NCBI GenBank assembly: GCA_022839045.1
Contig: JALHDI010000001.1
Coordinates: 37,796 to 101,795, forward strand
Direction of reading: 5' to 3'
Length of the DNA stretch: 64,000 nucleotides
DNA from: Sporomusaceae bacterium
Lineage (GTDB): Bacteria; Bacillota_C; Negativicutes; Sporomusales_B; UBA7701
The notes under the pieces were generated by a model. That model did not search any database. It was not told where the DNA came from and was given only the letters and a program-made list of their open reading frames with translations. Made by a program: the position numbers and the translations under genes. This document shows, one piece after another, positions 16,870 through 25,679 of the stretch (position 1 is the first letter of the stretch; the number at the start of each line of letters is the position of its first letter).

Positions 16870-16913
16870 CGGTTTGCAATATTTTGTTAATTAATGTGAA
16901 AATACTAACTTAA

Positions 16914-16943
16914 TTGACAATTTCTTTCGGAGAAGATTACAAT
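16914..16943 (+). promoter_or_regulatory. Promoter of the glcEFD operon
   Basis: TTGACA (16914-16919) and TACAAT (16938-16943) are 18 bases apart, upstream of the TTG start of the first gene. Confidence 0.65.
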
Positions 16944-16953
16944 GAAAATGAAA

Positions 16954-16986
16954 CATCATACCAATTTTTTTAAACATAGTACCAAT
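16954..16986. promoter_or_regulatory. Two-copy direct repeat between promoter and first glc gene; candidate operator
   Basis: CATCATACCAAT (16954-16965) and CATAGTACCAAT (16975-16986) are repeated 21 bp apart, two helical turns, just downstream of the predicted -10. This is a plausible repressor site for the divergent GntR protein. Confidence 0.35.
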
Positions 16987-17026
16987 GATTTTTTCGAAGA
17001 TCGTTGTGGAAAGAGGAGGTAATGTT

Positions 17027-18187
17027 TTGGAGGGTGTGACCATTAAGCAAGTCGCCACCAAAGAAGAACTCCAGGAGGTCTTCCGCCGGGCGCAAACGGC
17101 AAAAACCCCGGTGTCCGCGTACCGCAAGCCCGTCCCCGGGGGGATCGTCCTGGACTTCAGCGCGTGGAAGGACATTGAGGTATTCGACAGCGACAACCTG
17201 ATGGTCATCGTACCGCCGGGCACGATCCTGAAGGACCTCAACGCCGTCGTGGCTGCGAAGGGGTTGCGATTCATGCCTGCCGACACGCCTCTCACGGAAA
17301 GCCTGAGCATCGGCGAGTGGGCTTACCGGGGATGCCCGAACGCTTCGGCGTGGAAATACGGCGCCGGCAAGCACTTCCTGCTCGGGGCGTCGTACGTGTT
17401 CCCGAACGGTGATTTTGCGCCGGTCGGCGGCAAATGCATCAAGAACGTGACCGGCTATGACTTCACGCGGTTTTTCACCGGCGCGTACGCCGACCTGGCC
17501 GTGGGGGTGCAGTACATCATTAAACTCATGCCCCAGCCCGAATACCGCTATCGCTACGACGTGACCTTCGCCGCCCTGGGGCAGGTCGTGGATTTCGTCG
17601 GCCAACTGCAAAGCCGCTCCGTTCCCCCGGCGTGGCTTTATTGGTTTGACGAGGCGGCCGGCAGCCGCCTGTTCGGCGGCAAGCAGCACGGCCAGCGGGT
17701 ACTGTTCGAGCTGGACGGCAACGAGGCGGAGGTGCGCAGCCATGTGGCGTCGATCGACAAGCTCCTCGCCGGCGCCGGCTGCCAAAAAGCCCAAGAACCC
17801 GGCAACCTGCCGGATCTGTCTTACATCGAGAGCCGGAACGACAGCTTTTGGCTGTTGAACGAGTTCAAGCTGCCTTATCTGGAGACGACCGCGTTCGCGG
17901 ACCGCTTCGCCGCACAATTGGCGAAGCAGCGGGCGGGCGGCGGCCTGTTCGGCCAGCTGGCCGACGGCAAGATTCACGCGTATTTCGACCGGCCGCTGTC
18001 ATCGGCGACCGAGCCGCTCATCGGGGCGCTGCAGGCTGACGCCAGGAACCTCGGCGGCGCGGCAAGCGGCAAGTTTGCCCGGCTGTACGGTGGCGAGGCC
18101 GCCAGCCCGCTGGCCGGCCTGGAGGCGGCAGTCAGGAAAAGCGTCGACCCAGAGCTGATTTTCAACCGCCGGGAGGGAGTGCAATGA
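17027..18187 (+). CDS. glcE: FAD-binding oxidoreductase, GlcE-type subunit
   Basis: The protein of about 386 residues has a FAD_binding_4-type N-terminal region. Visible are PGGIVLDFSAWKDIEVFDSDNLMVIVPPGTILKDLNAVVAAKGL and a long central region ending KSVDPELIFNRREG. It is a shorter FAD protein than GlcD and fits the GlcE subunit of glycolate oxidase. With GlcF and GlcD it forms a membrane-associated 2-hydroxyacid dehydrogenase that passes electrons through Fe-S clusters. I chose the TTG at 17027 because AGGAGG ends eight bases upstream; an ATG at 16985 in the same frame precedes that box. The stop overlaps the glcF start (ATGA). Confidence 0.8.
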   Translation: MEGVTIKQVATKEELQEVFRRAQTAKTPVSAYRKPVPGGIVLDFSAWKDIEVFDSDNLMVIVPPGTILKDLNAVVAAKGLRFMPADTPLTESLSIGEWAYRGCPNASAWKYGAGKHFLLGASYVFPNGDFAPVGGKCIKNVTGYDFTRFFTGAYADLAVGVQYIIKLMPQPEYRYRYDVTFAALGQVVDFVGQLQSRSVPPAWLYWFDEAAGSRLFGGKQHGQRVLFELDGNEAEVRSHVASIDKLLAGAGCQKAQEPGNLPDLSYIESRNDSFWLLNEFKLPYLETTAFADRFAAQLAKQRAGGGLFGQLADGKIHAYFDRPLSSATEPLIGALQADARNLGGAASGKFARLYGGEAASPLAGLEAAVRKSVDPELIFNRREGVQ

Positions 18188-19473
18188 ACGACCGGGAATG
18201 CAGCCGGATTTTCGAAAACGAGCTCGTGAAATGCAGCCGCTGCGGCAGCTGCCGCTCCATCTGTCCGGTGTCGCTGGCCGAGAACGCCGAGAACGCTACG
18301 CCCCGCAGCAAGGTCCGCATGATCGAGGCCGTGCTGGACGGCGAGCTGGAGCTGACGCCGGGCGTGCAGGCCAGGTTCGACAAGTGCCTGCTGTGCAAGG
18401 CCTGCAAGGTGAACTGCGGCGGCGGGGTGGCGACCGACGAGCTCATCCTCGGCAGCCGCACGAACCTAGTGAAGCGCAACGGCCTCAACCCCGTGAAGCG
18501 GCTGGCGTTCACCAGCCTGCGCTACCGCAAGCTATTCGACCTGGGCCTGAAGCTGGGCGCGACTTTTCAGGGCCTGATCTTCAAGGACCTGCCGGACGGC
18601 CGCGGCAAGGTGGCCCGCATCCCGCTGCCGGCCGCCGGCCTCAACCTGCGCCGGGTCGTGCCCAATCTGACCACGCGGCCGCTGCGCTCGCGCCTGCCGG
18701 TGGTGAACAAGGCCCAGACGCCGGAAACCAAGGGGCGGGTGGTTTTCTTCACCGGCTGTACGCTCAACTATATGTACCCGCAGGCTGGCGAGGCGGTGGT
18801 GAACATCCTCACCGGCAACGGCTTCGAGGTCGTCATCCCCGAGGAGCAGTGCTGCTGCGGGACGCCTGCCTTCACGTCCGGCGACGCCGATACGGGCCGG
18901 GTCCTGGCCGAACAGAACGTCAGGGCCATCAACGCCTATCAATACGACCACGTGGTAACGGCCTGCTCGTCGTGCGGCGCGGCGCTGCTGGCCGAGTACG
19001 GCCGCCTGCTGGAAGGCTCGCCGCTCTTGGAGGACTGGCGCGCGCTGTCCGGGAAGGTGCTCGACATCGCCCAGTTCGTCGTCAGGCACTGTGACATGAC
19101 CAAGTTCGGCAACCTGCCGCTGAAGATAACCTACCACGACGCCTGCCACCTGGTGCGCGGCATGAAGGTATCGGCCGAGCCGCGTGCGATCTTCCGCGCC
19201 ATCCCCGGCCTGGAGTACGTGGAGATGAAGGACGCCGACCGCTGCTGCGGCGCCGGCGGCACGTTCAGCGCCGTGTATTACGAGCTGTCGCGCAAGATCA
19301 ACGACTGGAAACTCGACAATGCGGAGGCGACCGGCATGGATTACGTCGTCGCCGGCTGCTCCGCCTGCCGCATGCATATCACCGACGGCCTCAGCCAGCG
19401 CAACAGCAAAATGAAGGTGCTCCATACCGCGGAAGTTGTCGCCATGGCGTACGAAGCCGGAAGGAAGGGGTGA
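18184..19473 (+). CDS. glcF: Fe-S oxidoreductase, GlcF type
   Basis: This 429-residue protein has two N-terminal 4Fe-4S motifs, CSRCGSCRSICPV and CLLCKACKVNCGGG. Two C-terminal CCG domains follow (GCTLNYMYPQAGE with EEQCCCGTPAF, and HDACHLVRG with DRCCGAGGTF). This is the GlcF/heterodisulfide-reductase-D-like Fe-S subunit of glycolate or lactate oxidase complexes. It takes electrons from the flavin subunits and gives them to quinone or another carrier. It overlaps glcE by four bases and is followed four bases later by glcD. Confidence 0.9.
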   Translation: MNDRECSRIFENELVKCSRCGSCRSICPVSLAENAENATPRSKVRMIEAVLDGELELTPGVQARFDKCLLCKACKVNCGGGVATDELILGSRTNLVKRNGLNPVKRLAFTSLRYRKLFDLGLKLGATFQGLIFKDLPDGRGKVARIPLPAAGLNLRRVVPNLTTRPLRSRLPVVNKAQTPETKGRVVFFTGCTLNYMYPQAGEAVVNILTGNGFEVVIPEEQCCCGTPAFTSGDADTGRVLAEQNVRAINAYQYDHVVTACSSCGAALLAEYGRLLEGSPLLEDWRALSGKVLDIAQFVVRHCDMTKFGNLPLKITYHDACHLVRGMKVSAEPRAIFRAIPGLEYVEMKDADRCCGAGGTFSAVYYELSRKINDWKLDNAEATGMDYVVAGCSACRMHITDGLSQRNSKMKVLHTAEVVAMAYEAGRKG

Positions 19474-19477
19474 GGTC

Positions 19478-20872
19478 ATGTTAGCGAGCAGCATAATCAG
19501 CGAGCTTAGGGCCATCGTCGGCAGCGGCTACGTGCTGACCGACCACGAGGACCTGGTGATCTATTCGAACGACGCGACGGTGTTCAACCATCAGCCGGCG
19601 GCCGTGGTGCGGCCGGCGAACCGCGACGAGGTGGCCGTCGTGGTCAAGGTGGCCGCCGCCAACAATATCCCCGTAACCCCCCGCGGCGCAGGCACCTGCC
19701 TGTCGGGCGGTGCCGTGCCCCTGAAGGGCGGCATCATACTCGACCTGGCGCGGATGAACAAGATCCGCACGATTGACGCGGCCAGGAAGATCGCCGTCGC
19801 CGAAGCCGGCGTGGTGACGTTCGAAATAACCACCCAGGCCGCGAAGCTCGGCCTGCTTTATCCGCCCGACCCTTCAAGCCTCAAGGAGTCGACGATCGGC
19901 GGCAACGTGGCTGAGTGCGCCGGCGGCCCCAAGGGCGTGAAGTACGGCATCACCCGCAACTTCGTGCTGGGGCTGGAAGTCGTGCTGGCCGACGGCACGA
20001 TCGTGGAGACGGGCAACGCCGTGGACGGCGATATGTGCGGCCCGGACTGGACGATGCTGCTCACCGGCTCGGAAGGGACGATGGCGATCGTCACCGCCGT
20101 AACGCTGCGGCTCGTGCCCATGCCGGAGACGAAGAAGACGATGCTGGCGACGTTCGACCGACTGGAAAACGCCGCCAAGACGGTGAGCGTGACGATGGGG
20201 GCGGGCATCATCCCCACGACGCTGGAGCTGATGGACAACCTCAGCATCGTCGCGGTGGAGAAGGCGGTGAAGATCGGCCTGCCGGTCGAGGCCGCCGGCC
20301 TGCTGCTCATCGAGGTGGACGGCGTACCCTCGACGGTGGAGGAGAACGCCAAGCGGGTGAGCGAGATCTGCCGGGAGTGCGGGGCGACGGAGGTGAAGAT
20401 CGCCCGGACCGCGGCCGAAGCGGAGGATCTGTGGGTCGCCCGCCGGGCGGTGGCGAAGGCCTTCGGCCAGATAGCGCCTTGCAAGTTTGCCGAGGACTCG
20501 ACCGTGCCGCGCAGCCTCATCCCGCTGCTCGTGGACAAGTGCCTGGAAATCCAGAAGAAATACGACCTGCCGATGGTAATCGTCGGCCACGCCGGCGACG
20601 GCAACATGCACCCGACCATCATGTTCGACAAGCGCGACAAGGACGCGGTGGCCAGGGCGGAAAAGGCCCTGGACGACGTACACATCGTGACCCTGGAGCT
20701 TGGCGGCACGCTGAGCGGCGAACACGGCATCGGCTCGGCCAAGGCCCCCTACCTGCGCGCCGAGATGGGCCCGGTCGGCTATAAGCTCGGCCAAGACGTG
20801 AAGGCCGCGCTCGATCCCCAGGGGATCATGAACCCCGGCAAGATGTTCAACTATGAAGGGGCTCTTCATTGA
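19478..20872 (+). CDS. glcD: FAD-linked 2-hydroxyacid dehydrogenase, GlcD type
   Basis: The 464-residue protein is a full-length GlcD/D-lactate dehydrogenase flavoprotein. It has VVRPANRDEVAVVVKVAAANNIPVTPRGAGTCLSGGAVPL in the FAD domain, PDPSSLKESTIGGNVAECAGGPKGVKYG, and the C-terminal VGHAGDGNMHPTIMFD and GTLSGEHGIGSAKA motifs. It oxidises a 2-hydroxyacid such as glycolate or lactate. The ATG at 19478 has a GGAAGGGGTGAGG box. It is the third gene of the operon, followed 36 bp later by a YkvI-type membrane protein. Confidence 0.92.
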   Translation: MLASSIISELRAIVGSGYVLTDHEDLVIYSNDATVFNHQPAAVVRPANRDEVAVVVKVAAANNIPVTPRGAGTCLSGGAVPLKGGIILDLARMNKIRTIDAARKIAVAEAGVVTFEITTQAAKLGLLYPPDPSSLKESTIGGNVAECAGGPKGVKYGITRNFVLGLEVVLADGTIVETGNAVDGDMCGPDWTMLLTGSEGTMAIVTAVTLRLVPMPETKKTMLATFDRLENAAKTVSVTMGAGIIPTTLELMDNLSIVAVEKAVKIGLPVEAAGLLLIEVDGVPSTVEENAKRVSEICRECGATEVKIARTAAEAEDLWVARRAVAKAFGQIAPCKFAEDSTVPRSLIPLLVDKCLEIQKKYDLPMVIVGHAGDGNMHPTIMFDKRDKDAVARAEKALDDVHIVTLELGGTLSGEHGIGSAKAPYLRAEMGPVGYKLGQDVKAALDPQGIMNPGKMFNYEGALH

Positions 20873-20908
20873 CAACAGGCGGAAAAAATAAAAAGAGGGG
20901 GAAAAGGC

Positions 20909-22063
20909 ATGCGTGAACAAAAGTCCGGGTTTGAGTTTCTGTTCATCTCGTTCTCCATCGCGGCAGTCTGGTTTTCCACCCACTGCGGCGGCGGCTTCGC
21001 CACCGGCAACCAGGAAGTCAACTTCTACGTGAAATATGGCTGGCTTAGCGCCGTGCTGCCATTCATCGCCATGTTTTTCGTAGCCTGGACTTACCGGAAC
21101 GCCCTGGTACTCGCCAAGGACCACAACGTCCATGATTACAAGAGCTTCGCCAATGTTCTGTACCATCCCTACGAAAAGGTCTTTTCGGTCATATTCGAAA
21201 TCTGCTTCATGTCGAATATCCTCATCGCCGTGAGTACATCGATCGCCGGCGCCGGTTCCCTGCTGCAAAATACCCTTGGTGTCCCGTATTTTCTCGGTAT
21301 CTCCGGCATCGGCGTCGTCCTGCTGCTGCTGACCATCTTCGGCGCCGAACTCATCATCCGCGTCCTCAGATACAAAGCGTATTTCCTCATCGTCACCCTC
21401 GTGTTACTTGCTTACCTGGGCCTCCAGGCCGGCGCCGCGAAGTGGCAGAGCTTCATCGCCACGAAGGAAACGTTCGGCAACGACCAGTGGGAGGCGGTGT
21501 GGAAGGCGGCGCTGTACGTCGGCTTCCAGTCGTTCGGCCTGGTGCCGGCCGTTTCGGTCTCGCACAAAATCACGACGACCAAAGAGTGCAACGCGTTCGG
21601 GGTGTTCGGCGTCCTGCTGAACGGCACCTTCCTGGCGGTCATGTGCATCATGCTGCTCGGCTTCGCCCCCGACGTGCTTAAAGAGACCCTGCCGGTCTAC
21701 TACGTAACCAACCATCTCGGCCTGCCCTGGCTGAAAATCGTCTACAGCGTCATTCTGTTCGTCGCCCTGATCGGCACCGCCATCTCGTTCGTATATACCT
21801 CGGTGGCCCGCTTCGAAAAGGCCTGGAAAGGGTCGGGCGTATTCGAAAGCCTGCGGCTGCGCCGGATCATCATCTCGATCACCACCATGATCCTGTGTAC
21901 CGGCGCATCGGTGTTCGGCCTGACCGCCCTCGTCGTCAAAGGCTACGGCTCGATCGGCTACGTCGGCCTGGCGTTCGTCGTGCTGCCGCTGCTGACGGTC
22001 GGCACGGTGAAGATCGCCAAGAACGCCGCGCTGCGCAAGCAGCAGGGCGTCATCGAAGGCTAA
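20909..22063 (+). CDS. YkvI/APC-like polytopic membrane protein, possible hydroxyacid transporter
   Basis: The 384-residue protein has about ten membrane segments and the YkvI (COG3949) pattern, including FSTHCGGGFATGNQEVNFYVKYGW at the N-terminus, a broken-helix motif like that of amino-acid/sodium symporters. YkvI proteins are related to the branched-chain amino acid and APC transporter folds; their substrates are poorly known. As last gene of the glc operon it may import the hydroxyacid, a place more often taken by a lactate or glycolate permease. A distant paralog is at 36125-37192. The ATG has GAGGGGG upstream. Confidence 0.78.
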   Translation: MREQKSGFEFLFISFSIAAVWFSTHCGGGFATGNQEVNFYVKYGWLSAVLPFIAMFFVAWTYRNALVLAKDHNVHDYKSFANVLYHPYEKVFSVIFEICFMSNILIAVSTSIAGAGSLLQNTLGVPYFLGISGIGVVLLLLTIFGAELIIRVLRYKAYFLIVTLVLLAYLGLQAGAAKWQSFIATKETFGNDQWEAVWKAALYVGFQSFGLVPAVSVSHKITTTKECNAFGVFGVLLNGTFLAVMCIMLLGFAPDVLKETLPVYYVTNHLGLPWLKIVYSVILFVALIGTAISFVYTSVARFEKAWKGSGVFESLRLRRIIISITTMILCTGASVFGLTALVVKGYGSIGYVGLAFVVLPLLTVGTVKIAKNAALRKQQGVIEG

Positions 22064-22082
22064 CGGCAAACGGAAATACAAA

Positions 22083-22129
22083 CGAGCGGCTCGGCCAGGG
22101 CTATTACATAGGCCCCGGCCGGCCGCTCG
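22083..22129. terminator. GC-rich hairpin between convergent genes
   Basis: GAGCGGC (22084-22090) and GCCGCTC (22122-22128) close a long stem that contains a further CGGCC/GGCCG pairing. It lies between the YkvI gene and the convergent regulator gene and probably ends transcription from both sides, although T tails are poor. Confidence 0.45.
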
Positions 22130-22149
22130 GCTTATTGGCGTGGCCGGCG

Positions 22150-22770
22150 TTATTTTTCGCGGAGATACTTGTAGATGGTGTGCCGGGAGATGTTGAGCTT
22201 GTCGGCGATGATCGGGATGCCGCGCTGGAAGTTGAAGGCCCCTTTGGCGCTCAGCAGCTCGAACATCCTGTAGCGATCCTCCTTGGTGAACATGGCGACC
22301 GGCTTGCCGACGGCCTTCAGGCATTCGGCGAAGATATTCTCCAGCAGGTCGGTGGTCGAGCTGGCGATCGCTTCCTCGATGTTCTCGCCGACCGCGGTCA
22401 GCTCTTCGAGGGTTGCTTTGGCCAGCGCCAGGTGCGTGTAGTCGTAGTTGATGCCGAGAGCGTAGTGGTAGCCCTCGCCCTTGAAGTGGAACGTCGAGGC
22501 CTTCAGCAGCCGGCCGTCCTTGGTCTTCCCCTCGCAGTTGACTAGGTCGTTGCCGAGAAAAAAATCGTCGACCTCGCGATGCCCCAGTACTAGCAGGCTG
22601 TCGCCGACTTCCCGCTTGGTCACATGGCCGTTGTTGATGGCGACCAGGCTGTGGCCCCGGTCGTTAAGGTCATGAATCACCGTCTCGCACGCGCTGCCGA
22701 ACATCTGGGAAACCCCGCTCGCCAGCCGCTGCAAAAAATCGAGCGCCGCCTCTTTATCCAAACCGTTCAC
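22150..22770 (-). CDS. DauR/YheO-type transcriptional regulator
   Basis: The 206-residue protein has an N-terminal YheO-like PAS domain (FGSACETVIHDLNDRGHSLVAINNGHVTKREVGD) and a C-terminal helix-turn-helix (RGIPIIADKLNISRHTIYKYLRE). This is the DauR/YheO architecture, seen in regulators of D-arginine and other amino-acid catabolism. It is divergent from buk-ptb-iorAB and an AT-rich inverted repeat lies beside that promoter, so it probably regulates that operon in response to an amino acid or oxoacid (inference). Confidence 0.82.
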   Translation of the reverse strand: MNGLDKEAALDFLQRLASGVSQMFGSACETVIHDLNDRGHSLVAINNGHVTKREVGDSLLVLGHREVDDFFLGNDLVNCEGKTKDGRLLKASTFHFKGEGYHYALGINYDYTHLALAKATLEELTAVGENIEEAIASSTTDLLENIFAECLKAVGKPVAMFTKEDRYRMFELLSAKGAFNFQRGIPIIADKLNISRHTIYKYLREK

Positions 22771-22863
22771 ACCTTTGCACTTGTCGTTATATATAAATTA
22801 CCATGCCCGGCGGCACATAACAATACAGACAGGCCATATTATGGCCATTTTTTAAACAAATTG

Positions 22864-22880
22864 TTTATTTAATAAATAAA
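22864..22880. promoter_or_regulatory. AT-rich inverted repeat upstream of the buk promoter (candidate operator)
   Basis: TTTATTTA and TAAATAAA are perfect inverted arms around one A, four bases upstream of the -35 box. A plausible binding site for the divergent DauR-type regulator. Confidence 0.45.
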
Positions 22881-22883
22881 TTG

Positions 22884-22912
22884 TTGACAGCTTTTGGCCG
22901 GCTATTTATGAT
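22884..22912 (+). promoter_or_regulatory. Vegetative promoter of buk-ptb-iorAB
   Basis: TTGACA (22884-22889) and TATGAT (22907-22912) are exactly 17 bases apart, 45 bases before the buk ATG. Confidence 0.8.
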
Positions 22913-22956
22913 AAAAGCATCGGCAATTCTCACATTTTAGCAGGGGAGCGTAGAGG

Positions 22957-24021
22957 ATGCACAAGATTTTGGCTATCAACCCCGGCGCCACGTCGACGAA
23001 GATTGCCGTCTTCGAAGACGAGAAGGCGGTTTTCCGAAAGACGGTCGAGCATCAGGGGCCGGATTTTGCCCAGTTCCAGCATGTGTACGACCAGCGGCAG
23101 TACCGGACGGAGCTGATCGTGGCGACGCTCAAGGAGGAGGCCATCGCACTCAATACATTGGCCGCGGTCGTCGGCCGCGGCGGTCTGCTCAAGCCGCTCG
23201 TCGGCGGTACATATGCCGTAAACGGGACGTTGACCGAAGACCTCCGGCGGGCCGAGCGGGGCGAGCACGCCTCGAACCTCGGCGGCGTCATCGCCAAGCA
23301 ACTGGCGGATCAGTTGGGTATCCCGGCGTTCATCGTCGACCCGGTGTCGGTGGACGAAATGGAACCGGTCGCCCGCATCTCGGGCCTGCCGGACGTGCCG
23401 CGCTACAGCCTGTCGCACGCCCTGAACAGCAAAGCCGTGGCCCGCAAGGTGGCCAAGGATATGGGCAAGCGCTACGAGGACGTCAACCTGGTCGTCGCCC
23501 ACCTGGGAACGGGGGTTTCGGTTTCGCCCCATCGGCAGGGACGGATGATCGACGTCAACAACGCCCAGGAAGAGGGACCGTTCTCACCCGACCGCTGCGG
23601 CGGGCTGCCCGCCTGGTCGCTTACCAAGCTGTGCTTCTCCGGCAAATACACCGAGAAGGAACTGCTGGCCAAGATGCTCGGCACGGGCGGCATGTACGCC
23701 TACCTCGGCACGCGGGACGTCCGCGAGGCCGAGCAGCGGGCGACCGCCGGCGACGAATTGGCTGCGGTCGTGCTCGACGCCCTGGCCTACCAGGTGGCCA
23801 AGCAGATCGGCGCCATGGCGACCGTGCTGGCCGGCAAGGTGGACCGCATCGTCCTGACGGGCGGCATCGCCTATTCGCAGCGGATCGTCAACGACATTGT
23901 CGCCAGAACACAGTTCATCGCCCCGGTTGTGGTCGTGCCGGGCGAAGAGGAGATGGATTCGCTGGCCGCGGGGGCGCTGCGCGTCCTGCGGGGCGAGGAA
24001 GCCGCGAAAACATACCGGTAA
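22957..24021 (+). CDS. buk: Butyrate kinase (or branched/aryl acid kinase)
   Basis: The 354-residue protein is a full-length member of the acetate/butyrate kinase family: ILAINPGATSTKIAVFED at the N-terminus, VVGRGGLLKPLVGGTYAV, LVVAHLGTGVSVSPHRQGRMIDVNNA and RIVLTGGIAYSQ. It makes ATP from an acyl phosphate and ADP. Ptb follows 19 bp later. Because iorA and iorB are in the same operon, the natural acyl group may be arylacetyl or branched-chain rather than butyryl (inference). The ATG at 22957 has GGGGAG upstream. Confidence 0.9.
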   Translation: MHKILAINPGATSTKIAVFEDEKAVFRKTVEHQGPDFAQFQHVYDQRQYRTELIVATLKEEAIALNTLAAVVGRGGLLKPLVGGTYAVNGTLTEDLRRAERGEHASNLGGVIAKQLADQLGIPAFIVDPVSVDEMEPVARISGLPDVPRYSLSHALNSKAVARKVAKDMGKRYEDVNLVVAHLGTGVSVSPHRQGRMIDVNNAQEEGPFSPDRCGGLPAWSLTKLCFSGKYTEKELLAKMLGTGGMYAYLGTRDVREAEQRATAGDELAAVVLDALAYQVAKQIGAMATVLAGKVDRIVLTGGIAYSQRIVNDIVARTQFIAPVVVVPGEEEMDSLAAGALRVLRGEEAAKTYR

Positions 24022-24040
24022 CAAAGGAGGTGCGCGGACA

Positions 24041-24946
24041 ATGTTGCGCAATTTCAGCGAAGTCATGGAGCGGGCCCGCGAGCTCGGCAAGGTGACTGTA
24101 AGCGTGGCCGCCGCTCAGGACCGGGACGTACTCGCCGCTGTCAAGGAAGCGGCCGCGGAAGGGATAGTGGACGCCATCCTCGTCGGCGACGCCGGACTTA
24201 TCAAGCCGCTGGCCAGCGAAATCGGCCTGCCGGCCGATACGCGGATAATCCACGAGCCGGACCTCGACAAGGCGGCGCTGACCGCCGTGTCCCTGGTTTC
24301 CGAAGGCAAGGCGCAGATTTTGATGAAGGGCCTTATCAACAGCAGCAACTTCCTGCGGGCGGCGCTCAACCCAGAGCGCGGCCTGCGTTCCGGCCGGATC
24401 CTGTGCCACTTCGCCGCGTTCGAGATTCCGGGCGAGCAGAAGCTGGCCTTCCACACCGACGGCGGCATGAACATCGCTCCCAGCCTGACGGAGAAGAAGG
24501 AGATTCTGATAAACGCTCTGACGACGCTCAACCAGATGGGCATCGAGAAACCGAACGTTGCCGTGCTGACGGCCAACGAGCAGGTCAACCCCAAGATGCC
24601 GGCCACGCTTGACGCGCAGGCCCTGGCGAAGATGGGCGAGGACGGCGAGCTGCCGCCGTGCGTCATCGAGGGGCCGATCGCCATGGACGTGGCGGCCAGC
24701 GCCGAAGCGGCAAAGCATAAGGGGATCAGCAGCAGGATTGCCGGCCAGGTAGACCTGTTCCTGGTGCCGACCATCGAGGCCGGAAACATGGTGGGCAAAA
24801 CACTTGTCAACTACGCCAAGGCTAGAATAGCCGGCATGATCCTGGGAGCGACCCACCCGATCGTAATGGTGTCGCGCTCCGATTCGGCCGAGGCCAAGGT
24901 CCACTCGATCGCCCTGGCCTGCCTGACCGTGCCGCGGCTGGCGTAG
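24041..24946 (+). CDS. ptb: Phosphate butyryltransferase
   Basis: The 301-residue protein is a phosphate acetyl/butyryl transferase: MLRNFSEVMERARELGKVTV, DAILVGDAGLIKPLA, AQILMKGLINSSNFLRAALN, HTDGGMNIAPSLTEKKEIL and AGMILGATHPIVMVSRSDSAEAK. It converts acyl-CoA plus phosphate to acyl phosphate for the kinase encoded just upstream. The ATG at 24041 has AAAGGAGG upstream and lies inside the operon. Confidence 0.92.
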   Translation: MLRNFSEVMERARELGKVTVSVAAAQDRDVLAAVKEAAAEGIVDAILVGDAGLIKPLASEIGLPADTRIIHEPDLDKAALTAVSLVSEGKAQILMKGLINSSNFLRAALNPERGLRSGRILCHFAAFEIPGEQKLAFHTDGGMNIAPSLTEKKEILINALTTLNQMGIEKPNVAVLTANEQVNPKMPATLDAQALAKMGEDGELPPCVIEGPIAMDVAASAEAAKHKGISSRIAGQVDLFLVPTIEAGNMVGKTLVNYAKARIAGMILGATHPIVMVSRSDSAEAKVHSIALACLTVPRLA

Positions 24947-24985
24947 CGCGGGGCCGCCCATCTTGAAGCAAGCGGAGGTATGCAC

Positions 24986-25648
24986 TTGAATAAGGGAGAT
25001 TTTCTCTGGCTGGCGGCGTTCTGCGGGGTGTCGGCGCTGCTGCTCGTCCCGGCCACGCACGCCGTCTTCATAAGCGCTACGCTGGCCCACCCTTACATGA
25101 TGGGCTTCGCCAAGTTCTTCATCCTGGCGACGCTGGGCGAGCTGCTGGCCATCCGTATCGTAACCGGCAAGTGGACCAGGCCGCACGGCATGGCGTACAA
25201 GTCGGCCATCTGGGGCATCGTCGGCATGACGGTCGTGCTGATGTTCGAGATTTACCTCAGCGGCGTCGGCGGCGCGGTCAAGAAGGGCCTGCTGCTTACC
25301 GGCGACGGCGCGGTAGGCGCTGTCCTCACGGCGTTCTTCATCAGCGCGTCGATGAACCTGACGTTCGGCCCGGTGTTCATGGCGGCGCACCGCATGACCG
25401 ACACCTATATCGACATGCGGGCCGAGGGCCTGTCCCCGAGCTGGCCGCAAGTCGTCGCCAAGATCGACTGGCACGGCTTCATCATATTCGTAGTCGCCAA
25501 GACCATCCCGTTCTTCTGGATACCGGCCCACACCGTCACGTTCCTGCTGCCGCCAGAATACCGCGTGTTGTCGGCAGCCTACCTTTCGATCGCGCTGGGG
25601 GCCATCCTGTCTTACGCCCGGCGGCGTAAGGCCAACTCCGCCAACTGA
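24986..25648 (+). CDS. Bacterial Mpv17/PMP22-like membrane protein
   Basis: The protein of about 220 residues has four to five membrane segments. Its C-terminal part, ending FFWIPAHTVTFLLPPEYRVLSAAYLSIALG, resembles the tail signature of the Mpv17/PMP22 family (Trp-x-Pro, then Phe and a P-x-x-x-R motif). The family is best known from eukaryotic organelle membranes; bacterial members have no set function. The TTG at 24986 has GGAGG eight bases upstream and is preferred over the ATG at 24980, which nearly abuts that box. It lies between ptb and iorA, so a role in moving the 2-oxoacid or arylacetate is possible but unproven. Confidence 0.65.
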   Translation: MNKGDFLWLAAFCGVSALLLVPATHAVFISATLAHPYMMGFAKFFILATLGELLAIRIVTGKWTRPHGMAYKSAIWGIVGMTVVLMFEIYLSGVGGAVKKGLLLTGDGAVGAVLTAFFISASMNLTFGPVFMAAHRMTDTYIDMRAEGLSPSWPQVVAKIDWHGFIIFVVAKTIPFFWIPAHTVTFLLPPEYRVLSAAYLSIALGAILSYARRRKANSAN

Positions 25649-25679
25649 AGCAGATACGTCAAAAGAGGAGGGTTTTACG

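Noticed and set aside
19874..21268. 464-codon open frame antisense to glcD and the YkvI gene
   Set aside because: It spans two well-supported genes on the other strand and its translation is His/Gly/Arg-rich without motifs.
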